From the NCBI GenBank assembly GCA_033439685.1, contig JAUEDM010000003.1:1642001-1706000 (forward strand): a stretch of 64,000 nucleotides of DNA. Reading direction: 5' to 3'. Origin of the DNA: Apodospora peruviana (taxonomy: Eukaryota > Ascomycota > Sordariomycetes > Sordariales > Lasiosphaeriaceae). The stretch's first letter is position 1, and each line of letters opens with the position of its first letter. Shown piece after piece: positions 55,873 through 64,000 of the stretch. Under the pieces are notes generated by a model that made no database searches, had not been told where the DNA came from, and saw only the letters and a program-made list of their open reading frames with translations. The position numbers were made by a program, and so were the translations under genes.

Positions 55873-57041
55873 GCTGTCGTCCTCAAAGATGGGAAAACAC
55901 CTACAGTATACCAGACACCGGGAGGTTACAGGCTTATTGCCTTACTATCAACCCTAATAGAATCGGTAGTGGCCAACAAGGTCACAAGCCGCCGAAGCCA
56001 ACGGCTTGCTCCCCGACAGCAGATGGGCAATAGAGCGCACCGGTCGACTGAGTTAGCGTTCCGGCTAGTGGTGAAGCACGGAGACAAAAAGATACCGCAT
56101 CTTTACTGCAACTAGATATATCGGGAGCCTTCGACACGGTCAACCACATCCGGCTACTAGCTACGCTTCGCGATATGAAGTTTCCGAGGTGGTTAGTCCT
56201 ATGGGTAAAGAACTGGCTGACCGGCCGGGAAGCCACGCTCAACTTCGATGGCCAGACAGCTACCCCAACAGCGGTACGAGCAGGAGTCCCTCAGGGCTCC
56301 CCGATCTCTGCAGTCCTCCTTATCGTCTACATCGCCTCTCTCTACGAGCAATTAAAAGAGGAACACCCACACTTGTCAGTAGCGGGGTTCGTAGATGACC
56401 CCAACCTTATTGTCTTTAGCCGATATCCAGAGACAAACGTCAGAGAGCTGGAGGGAGCCTGGAAGACATGTCTACAGTGGACAGAGATTTGTGGGATGGC
56501 CTTTGGCCCAGAAAAGAGCGAACTGATTCATTTCAACAAGGGAAGAAAACAGTGGACTGACCAGCTAAGCCTTGCCCAACCGAAAACAGGGACCATTCCA
56601 GTAAAGCTAGTAGCCTCGGCCCGATTTCTAGGAGTCTGGCTGGAGTGGAAACTCGATTGGAAGGCTCATCTCGGTGAAGTGGAAAGAAAACTGAGAACCC
56701 AGAGCTTTGCCTTGACAAAAATTGCGGCGAAGACATGGAGACTGGGACTAGCCAAGGCACGAGAGGTGTACTCCAAGTGTATCCGGTCTGCAATAGCCTA
56801 CGGTGCATCGTCATTCCACATTCCCACTAGAAAGGGAGACAAACCAGAGACAAGAGGGATCACCAAGACGCTCACAAAAGCCCAGAATAAATGCTTACGA
56901 ACAGTAGCAGGGGCGTTCAAGTCGACGCCAATCCGCAATCTCAAAACTGAAACGTAAGTGCCGCCATTGGATCTGTACGTGAACAAGCGACTGGCAGACT
57001 TTAAATCCCGGCCGCAAAATCCCCCCTCGAGGATGGCCAAG
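55873..57041 (+). pseudogene. LINE reverse transcriptase, partial and broken
   Basis: Reverse transcriptase of the Tad/Jockey-like non-LTR type. Visible in order: YRLIALLSTLIESVVA, then after a frameshift near 56090 LDISGAFDTVNH, VRAGVPQGSPIS (about 56276), the active-site box FVDDPNL (about 56388) and the thumb region FLGVWLEWKLDWKAHL. A TAA at 56955-56957 interrupts GTC-terminal TETYVPPLDLYVN-type sequence, after which the frame is open again to 57041. The YADD box is FVDD here. The first motifs of the fingers domain are missing, so it cannot be active as it stands. Confidence 0.88.
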
Positions 57042-57489
57042 GAGTAATGAAGACCTCAGAGAGCATCATAAATAAGGCCTGCGCCAACCTACACCAGAGG
57101 TTCACATCGAGGAGAGGCAAGCCAGGCCCAAAACAAGCTGTCGGACTACGGAGCCCAACAGCGGTAGAGCAAGCCGCTGTGACGATCGCAGCCTGGACCG
57201 AAGGAACCAACGGGACGGATGGGGTGCTAGAGGAGGCATGGGAGAGAGGTGGTTAAGGGAACGAAACGGCCGGGCAACGACAAGGCCGGTGGACAATCTA
57301 GACCACCAGAAAAAGACCATTTTTAGAGACAACACTCAAAAGACACTCAGGCCTCAACAAGGCAATAAGTTCACTACTGGTCCAAATTCGAACTGGCGAC
57401 ACAGGGCTCCGGGACTTCCTGTTTAAGCGGGGGGGGGGGGGGGGGGGGGTTGGGGGGGGGGGGGGGTTCAGACGTTATAAACCCATTTT

Positions 57490-57729
57490 GTGAGTGTAGA
57501 AAATGGCGCGAGACTGTCAACACCTGGTCATGTGGTGTTCGGCCCCACCGTTGAGCTGAAGATGGGAGAGAGCACAGATTCAGATTCGACGGGACTTTCA
57601 CTCTGTCCTCCAGGCATTGATCCTCCAGCTGCACCGCTAACTAGAAGGATCCTGAGCTGGCTGATGGATGCGGGAAGATTACCAATGTATAATCTGGCAA
57701 GGAAGCTAGAGTTGGAGTCGGCGGTTTAA
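57490..57729 (+). other. Open frame in the LINE 3' region
   Basis: A 79-codon frame after the G-run, preserved without change in both LINE copies. No domain recognised. It could be the end of a second or third ORF of the element or chance. Confidence 0.35.
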
Positions 57730-57911
57730 GACCCCCTCCATCGAAGGCCAGGACGCCTTCTTCTTTTGTATTCACAGGCCCAGTCACTGATATGTTCCTT
57801 GATTGTCGGAGCCGAGTTTTCACCCGACCCGTGAGGGTACGGTTTTCCTGTACGGTCAATAGTTTGAGGTCCGACACGCCTAAACACACAGCGGTGTATG
57901 AATAATAATAA

Positions 57912-59019
57912 AATGTTATTAATTACCATAATATTTATATATCTATATATAGGTAATTATAATCCTTTATTATAATATGATATAAAGCTAATAATAATAT
58001 CTTTCATTAGTATTAGACAGTACGTACGTTATTAATTAGTGATAGCGTTAGCTAGTATTAGGTAGTACGTACGCGGTTAATTAGTACTAAGTGCGCGGCT
58101 ACTATAGTAATAGCTTTATTAAGATGCACTATTAATAATAACAGCTTTAGCAGTTATTAAAGCTTACAGCGGGGGTTCGTTAAAGCGTATAATGTTTGTA
58201 TTAGCATCATGGCCTTTCCCGCTATGATATATTAGCAACTAGTTAGCCAAACGACAATTGAAAGTTAAGTCCTGTATTTTGTTAATAGAAGGTTTAAAGC
58301 CAAAGTATTTGGGTTAACATATTACGAAGAAAAATAATGAAGGAACTAGAGAGTATTTAAACCAAGAGCTTATAACATCGTTTTATCCAAGTAAGCTCGA
58401 TACCTTAAAGCAGTACCTATCATATTTTTGAAGGCCAATGATGAGCTAAAATTCTACGTCAATGATTAAAAGCTTAACACTATTATTTTAAAAAAGTTCT
58501 TCAAAGATTTTTTTATAAAGATTGATATTCGTTTAGCTTTATTAAATTAGAATTTTCTTTGATAACAAATATTTAACAACATTTTATATAAAGTATAATA
58601 CATATATATATATATATAAGGTAGTAACTTTCAGACTAATAATAAATAGTCTACCTACCTTTTAAATAGGGTTGAATGATAGAGTAATAAAGTATTTAAA
58701 TAACTTCATTAACTTCATTAACATATATCCTAAAAATATGCTTTTTTTCCCTCTAAATTTGTCAAAATTTATCAGAAATATATTCAGAAAGTTTTCTAGA
58801 AACTAAAGAGATAGAACCTTAAACTAACACTAATAAGCTATTATTAATAAACATAAATTTTACAAATAGAATACCAGGTTCTTTGGTTTCATTATTAATA
58901 TAACCAGCGTATCTATAAACTTTAAGAAAACAAATATTATAAAGGAATAAAAGACTTTAAAGGTTGTAAATGGAATTTAGGTTTTCTCAAACTTTTGTAA
59001 TGTCTACTGGAAATTCCTA
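57912..59019. other. AT-rich decayed DNA
   Basis: Includes a (TA)n stretch near 58604-58620 and a small repeat GTATTAGGTAGTACGTACG (about 58009-58075, two units). No gene. Confidence 0.6.
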
Positions 59020-59275
59020 AAGGAGTACGGCGATGCAGAAAAAACTGGCTTACGAATGTGGGTAGCCGGCTGGCTTGATTGATGACAGGAGCTGGCTGGC
59101 CCATGCTGGCGCACAGGCCAAGCACTAGATAGATTAGATAAGCCGTAGCGCAGGGCACAACACTTTCTAAGGAAGTGCAAGCCCTGCAATATTCTCTTCT
59201 AATACATCATCCTTTTCCTACCACAGCCATACTGAATCAATAGCTATATTTGTTCTCTTGGAAATACGCCATCAT
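59020..59275 (+). repeat. Interspersed repeat R5, copy 2
   Basis: See 50287-50540; shared blocks are CGCACAGGCCAAGCACT, GATAAGCCGTAGCGCAGGGC and GAAGTGCAAGCCCTGCAAT. Confidence 0.7.
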
Positions 59276-59842
59276 ATGGCCAAATAGTATAATTGTTAAT
59301 AAACTTAATAAAAAGATATATATCTTTTATTAAATATACGAATTTTTTGAATGGCGTTTAACGAGCTGAGAAACCGTTAGCAGTTAAGTTAATATTAATA
59401 TACTTTTATTACAAATACGAAATAAAATTAGAAACTAAATTTTTAATAGGATGGCAGTTAGAATATTATTATAACGATAAGACGACGAAAGTAACTAGTA
59501 CCTAATAGGGTATTTTCTAAGTTGATATAAGGTACCGAGTTTAAGAGAGCTATTTATGACTATTATTACCGATAAAATGTTATAATATTTTCAAATAGAA
59601 CGACTATTTAATATATAATAAACTAATAGATTGTAATACTAGTTTAATATACCTTTATTATTAGACATAACTTGGTAGAGGAAGTACAATAGCAAACGCC
59701 CTTATACGGAAAACCGACTAGTTGAAGATTTAAAAGGTAATGAAGAAAGCTTATTATATAATAATGATTTTCGTTTTAGTTAATAGCGCGAAAAGAATTA
59801 TACGCCATAATTTATTAATAATACCGAAGCGTAATCCGGAGC
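59276..59842. other. AT-rich decayed DNA
   Basis: No feature recognised. Confidence 0.55.
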
Positions 59843-60915
59843 GTGACCCTTAAGGGACAACTAGCTTAACAAGGCCTCGCTAGGATAGTCCTAGAAGTAA
59901 TAAACCAGTGTATATCACTAGGCCAGTTAACCCCCCCAAGGCCACTAATTGACTTGCCCTGTAACCACTGTATCAATGCCATTAAAGCGTTGCCATATAA
60001 ACGCTACATTTACTATACACCCACTATATTAACCATATCTGATACGCACCGCTACCCCGTGCACACGACTTCTTCGCACCTACCACCCCGCACCTACTGC
60101 CCTGAACCTACCGTTTTATATTTGATCAACCATTGACCGTCGTTTAACTGGCGGGCTATTAAAACGCCAATGGTTGATCGACATTTAGCTGTATTAGTTA
60201 TAGTTGTTATTGGCTGGATCGGACAACTTACCAGCTTAACGATTGGCTTTGATTGATTAGCTCCGACTAGCGGGACTGGCTCTAACTGGCTGGCCTGGCT
60301 TCGATTGGCTGGCTAACTTTGACTGGTTTGACTAGCTGGGTTATATTCGATTGACTGGCTTGCTTTGACTGGCTGGATTGGCTTTGACTGGCTAGCTTCA
60401 GTTGACTGGCTTCAACTAGCTGGAGTGCTCTCGACTGGTTCAACTGACTGGCTGGACTGGCTCCAACTAGCTGACTTCGATTAGTTAACTGGCTTTAATT
60501 GGCTGGACTGGCTTGGTTGACTGGCTTTGGTTGACTGGCTTTGACTGGCTTCAACTATCTTCTGGCTTATCAATGAATTTTAACTTGTTAAATTAACTGC
60601 AGGTGGCTCGTTAACGTCATGACTTGCTTATTACCTGAGCAAAAAGGACAGGAGTGTTGTGGTTGCAGGGGGACCGGTCGGCCCGGTCGGGGTAAGAGTG
60701 TTACGTAGCTTGAAGTGGCAGAAGCCCTACGCGGCTTGCCAACGGCCACTAAAGCCTTCAGCGGGGACCCCTGAAGCGGATTATCAATTAAAGGGCCTTA
60801 TTTTGTGGCCAGAGTAGTTGATCTCGCTCGATAGTTTGACCGCTGTAATAGACACTATACTGTAGGACTATTATAGTAGTTGCGTCAGGGCATTTCCTGA
60901 TACGGTAGCTATATC
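59843..60915 (+). repeat. R1 repeat arm (plus orientation), best preserved copy
   Basis: Leader with AGGGACAACTAGCTTAAC, then TTATATTTGATCAACCATTG at about 60115. The minisatellite at 60215-60560 has some twenty units of GGCTTTGACT/GGCTGGACT type. A GC-rich core ACCGGTCGGCCCGGTCGGGG lies at about 60672. The distal block CTATACTGTAGGACTATT..GCGTCAGGGCATTTCC follows. GC content is well above the neighbouring DNA and C-to-T decay is least here. Confidence 0.78.
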
Positions 60916-61044
60916 GACGGATATTGATAAGTTTTAAAAAGGTTATTATCTGTTTAACAATGTTATTATAGTAAATAAAATAGACGTTTTACTAGAGAAG
61001 TTCTAATAGTAAGCGAAAGAGTAAAGCTTTCAGTTTATACTATT

Positions 61045-61211
61045 TGTGACGAGCCAGTGCAATGACCCAAATCATTACACCAAACCCCCCTCAGTTGCAA
61101 AAGGATGCCAGAATACCAAAGGTGTCAGTCAGCCTTTGGAATTCTAGTGGGTTATATACCGTTGACGGTCGCAACCAATTCAATCAAGGCTCAATCGCAT
61201 CAACCGTCACA
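61045..61211 (+). mobile_element. MITE-1 copy
   Basis: Begins TGTGACGAGCCAGTGC and ends ATCAACCGTCACA; 167 bp. Flanks CTATT / CCTTT do not match well, perhaps because the next element is joined to it. Confidence 0.87.
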
Positions 61212-61287
61212 CCTTTGGTATTCTGGCATCCGTTTGGGACTGAGGGGGGTTTATTGTAATGGTTGTTTTGGGTCATTGCAGTGGCTC
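61212..61287 (-). mobile_element. Half MITE-1 in inverse orientation, joined to the previous copy
   Basis: Starts CCTTTGGTATTCTGGCATCC and ends GGGTCATTGCAGTGGCTC, the reverse complement of the first ~76 bp of MITE-1, lacking only the last bases of the terminus. Confidence 0.8.
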
Positions 61288-61373
61288 TTAACAATATACT
61301 TTTTTATATTTACTTAATTAAGCGATAATATTAATAAGGAACTGTTATAATTGACGTTAATTACTATACTTAT

Positions 61374-61630
61374 TGTGACAACAAGCTCATAAAGCAATAG
61401 GGCAAAGCCACAGTAAACTATAGCAGTATTCGCGGAATACTAAGCTAAAGAGCAAAAGAAAGAAAGAAGTAATTACAAAGTCGAGAATAGAAGAATATAT
61501 GGTGGTGTGTGAGCGGACGGGCCATGCGTTAGTCAACTCTGCATGCCTGCTTGCCAATCGGTCAGGGTTAGGTCCCTTACCACGTGACTTGCACGTCAAA
61601 GAGATGGTGCCTTGAGCAGACGCCATGACA
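61374..61630 (-). mobile_element. S3 element (257 bp) with 5-bp target duplication
   Basis: In its own orientation begins TGTCATGGCGTCTGCTC and ends GCTTGTTGTCACA. Flanked by CTTAT (61369-61373) and TTTAT (61631-61635), one C/T change. Solo-LTR-like or MITE. Single copy here, but its first bases match the start of MITE-2. Confidence 0.72.
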
Positions 61631-61635
61631 TTTAT

Positions 61636-62233
61636 ACCATCTTTTACCCTTATTTACTTTATATATATTCACCTAATATACATATAACGGCTTTAAATAA
61701 GGGTAAATCTTCTTAGTTCAGTAGTTTATTTTACTTAATTAACAAATTCATGAATAAAAATAATGAACTACGTTAGGTACAATTATACTGCCGATTCTTA
61801 GTTAAATATTATAATTCTCATTTTTTTTAATCACGCATTACTTATTCTTTCCTATACCAAAATTATATTTTAAATTATTTTAATATAAGCATCATAATAA
61901 ATGTATAACTAACTATCATAGCTTAATCTTAAAGTAACTATATTATTACTCTAGTTATTCAGTTGACCTAAGGACCCTAACTAGTGAACCGCTCTTATAT
62001 AAGGACTAGGACTGCGCTAGTCTGTATCGGGATTAGCGCTGTATACATGCTATATGCTAGTGCCTATTCACTTTCTATAGTGCCGTCCAGGCCACTACGG
62101 AGCTACTAACTGCTATAGCAGCTGTCAACAGCTGTCAAGAGCTAATCTTGTAATAGTACTTTAAGCTTGTAGCATGGCTAAATAAGGCTCGTTAGCATGT
62201 ATATGACCGGACAGCCGAGAAGTATGCTGTTGT
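61636..62233. other. AT-rich decayed DNA
   Basis: No gene. A GC-richer patch lies at about 62075-62140, with CAGCTGTCAACAGCTGTCAAGAGC, similar to the variable 5' part of two LTR-1 copies. Confidence 0.5.
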
Positions 62234-62914
62234 TGTCATGTGCCACATAAAAAGTAGGGTCAAAAGCTCCTATGATCTATAGTATGCTATGAAAATAATT
62301 AGACAAAGAAGAAGCGAAGAAAACAGAGCAAATTGCAATGCGTTCGATCGAAAGAATTGGTATAGGTGCACAAGCCACAATGCCAAGATTCTTGTAGGTC
62401 ACGTGACTGAACCTGTCCTTCACCTGCCAGGCCTGTTGGACCCACAATGGCCAATCAGAGGACGATGCAGCCAGTCATCCAGTGTAACAACCTGTGTATG
62501 GGGCGACCTTGACAACACAAGGTCCACAAGAGTGTCTGTTGCTCCACAGAGCCGTAAGGGGTTTAGGTCTTAGGTAGTGCTGATCACGAAGAGTATCGGT
62601 TCCAATGAACACACAAGATGCGCAGTTGACACAACAACTATTGCCAAAGTACTTGTATTGATTACTACCATAATAAACCTTCCAGGAGAGTGCCAGACTC
62701 TCGTAACTATATAGAAATACTACGACCAATGAGAGTAGTCCCATTGAGAATAGCCCTATGAGACCCAACCACTGGGCCTTCTGGGCCATCCGTGACCCGT
62801 GGGACCCGAACGCCGGGTCGCCTGGGTTAGTCAGGCGGCTGCCGTCAACGGCCGCCAACCCTGGTAGCCAATCCGGGCTCGTAACATCTAGTAGTCTATG
62901 CGTACATTGTCACA
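62234..62914 (+). mobile_element. S2 element interrupted by an LTR-1
   Basis: Begins TGTCATGTGCCACATAAAAAG and ends GTACATTGTCACA. Flanked by GTTGT (62229-62233) and GTCGT (62915-62919). Without the 62483-62886 insertion (and one TSD copy) it is about 272 bp, like the other S2 copies. Confidence 0.85.
62483..62886 (-). mobile_element. Solo LTR, family LTR-1, nested in S2
   Basis: On the plus strand begins TGTAACAACCTGTGTATGG and ends CGGGCTCGTAACA; 404 bp. Target duplication TCCAG / TCTAG. The empty site TCTAG is seen in both other S2 copies. Confidence 0.92.
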
Positions 62915-62925
62915 GTCGTCCTCAC

Positions 62926-63052
62926 TGTCATGGCGTAGCGCTATGCAGTATATAATCCACAGTATTCTCAGCCTTGTCAGCTTGGAATTCGACATCCTTT
63001 TATAATGGGAAGGTTAGCTCAGTGGTATGGGTCATTGTGCAACGCCGTCACA
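62926..63052 (+). mobile_element. MITE-2 copy with 5-bp target duplication
   Basis: Begins TGTCATGGCGTAGCGC and ends GCAACGCCGTCACA; 127 bp. Flanked by CTCAC / CCCAC (one T/C change). Best preserved copy; tRNA-like block GGGAAGGTTAGCTCAGTGG. Confidence 0.9.
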
Positions 63053-63712
63053 CCCACTACATGCACAGTTAAATGAAATTGCCAGACGCTCAAAAACTTA
63101 AAGTATTAAGGACTTTATTTATTTAAATACTACTACCCTATACGGACACAAGCTTCGATCATCATTTGTCTATACCCCAGTGCTTCAAATCTCTCCTTTA
63201 CAAAGCCTAGGCCCTCTCCGAGCGAGATCTAGCATATAGTGATATTGAGAAGACATATTTATATATTAAAGTACAAATTACAAGTACTGGCCCCTTATCC
63301 CGCCTATGTTTATACCTTGAGAATCGCCGCGCCTGCTTAACGGTGTATATCATGTTAAGTACTTAGTTTGATACATCCCATTTGTAGGAAATCTTACTCC
63401 GGTTTCCTAACTAACATTATCAGGTAACTAAACCGTAACCTAACCGGCATTTACACATCTACGTACGTACTTGCCTAGGTAGAGAGATATCCTAACACCG
63501 GTCATCTTTCCCCGAGTACTTTCCAGCTACAGATAAGTATTCACTTCAACGCACTAGGTCTTGCGTCGTGGCATTCTGTTACTTTGCCAGTTTGGTCTTT
63601 GCGGACAATCGCCTCGGTAAATTATTTCTATGTTTGTCCAAGAGTATGCTACACTGCCTTTTGCTCCCCCTTGGGAACCCTCAACACCACCACGTACGGG
63701 TATACGATATTG
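63053..63712. other. AT-rich unassigned DNA
   Basis: No gene or repeat assigned; composition is somewhat less AT-rich towards 63500. Confidence 0.5.
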
Positions 63713-64000
63713 TGTGACGAAGCCACTAGATTGGCTGCGAGGGGCTGACAGCTGGGAGCGGCTGGCAGCCAGGGGACAGGGGCGATGGCTCTTGGCCACT
63801 GGCTCTAGTAGGTGTTGACAGCTGTTGACAGCCCCGAGCTGACGGTCCCAGTGTTCGGGTCCAAACTTTCGGGTCCTTGGACCCAGGGGCTTGGCGAGAT
63901 AGAATGGGTCCTCTCCCATTGGCTGTAGTATTTCTATATGGTGACGGGGGTTCGCACTCTCGATGGATGGATTTATTACAGCAGTAATCAATACAAGTAC
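63713..64000 (+). mobile_element. LTR-1 copy, cut by window end
   Basis: Begins TGTGACGAAGCCACTAG and contains the extra CAGCTGGGAGCGGCTGGCAGCC part, CCATTGGCTGTAGTATTTC and the start of CAATACAAGTAC. It runs past the end of the window, so it could be solo or part of a full element. Confidence 0.75.

Larger units (their letters stand above)
55869..57911 (+). mobile_element. Non-LTR retrotransposon (LINE) fragment, 5'-truncated
   Basis: Runs from the middle of the reverse transcriptase to a GTATGAATAATAATA tail. The 3' 935 bp (56975-57911) equals, inverted, the element at 46156-47095. Composition is balanced, unlike the flanks. Contains a G21-TT-G15 run at 57429-57466. A possible target duplication TTAATTA(T/C) is weak. 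No 5' UTR or first ORF is present. Confidence 0.9.

Overview
The window comes from a filamentous ascomycete (Pezizomycotina, most likely a Sordariomycete). The evidence is short 55-150 nt spliceosomal introns with GT..AG borders, orthologues of typical fungal housekeeping genes, GC-rich coding sequence, and a second half that looks like repeat DNA decayed by repeat-induced point mutation (RIP, C-to-T). It has two compartments. Bases 1-28373 are gene-rich and of balanced composition. Bases 28374-64000 are an AT-rich isochore with no intact host gene.

Gene-rich half, left to right: the 3' part of DNA polymerase kappa (+, runs in from the left edge); a TRK-type potassium transporter (-); an ER-lumenal FKBP2-type prolyl isomerase ending in HNEL (-, 4 exons); a small serine-rich protein (+); an RPEL-repeat protein (-, 3 exons); an Rtc5-like TLDc protein with an N-myristoylation start (+); the HIG1-domain respiratory supercomplex factor Rcf1 (-); biosynthetic threonine deaminase Ilv1 (+); an amino-acid permease split into 13 exons, two of them microexons of 17 and 14 nt (-); and a large conserved fungal protein of about 1100 residues (+, 5 exons) whose stop codon sits at the isochore boundary. 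I re-joined exons so that every proposed CDS stays in frame from start to stop. These genes form no obvious pathway or cluster. Intergenic DNA is enriched in CCGTAC/GTACGG and AGGTACCT words.

AT-rich half: a nested transposon graveyard. It holds three pogo-type (DDE_1) DNA transposons with TIRs in two families (36.2-38.0, 39.7-41.6 and 47.3-49.1 kb); a Tc1/mariner relic (about 53.65-55.1 kb) split by a solo LTR; a non-LTR retrotransposon fragment with reverse transcriptase (55.9-57.9 kb) and a second, 5'-truncated inverted copy (46.2-47.1 kb) flanked by a perfect 14-bp target-site duplication; five copies of one LTR family; and several families of short elements (50-270 bp) whose ends read TGT...ACA and many of which are flanked by 5-bp direct repeats. 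Two of these, called here MITE-1 and MITE-2, are related to each other. A further family (R1, about 1 kb per arm) carries a minisatellite built on GGCTTTGACT whose copies show graded C-to-T decay.

The most interesting unexplained signal is the set of short TGT...ACA elements with 5-bp target duplications. Empty-site and TSD evidence for several of them can be read inside this window. The LINE copies and one pogo element look much less mutated than their surroundings, which suggests RIP is old, weak or intermittent here. No tRNA, rRNA, CRISPR or bacterial-type feature was found.
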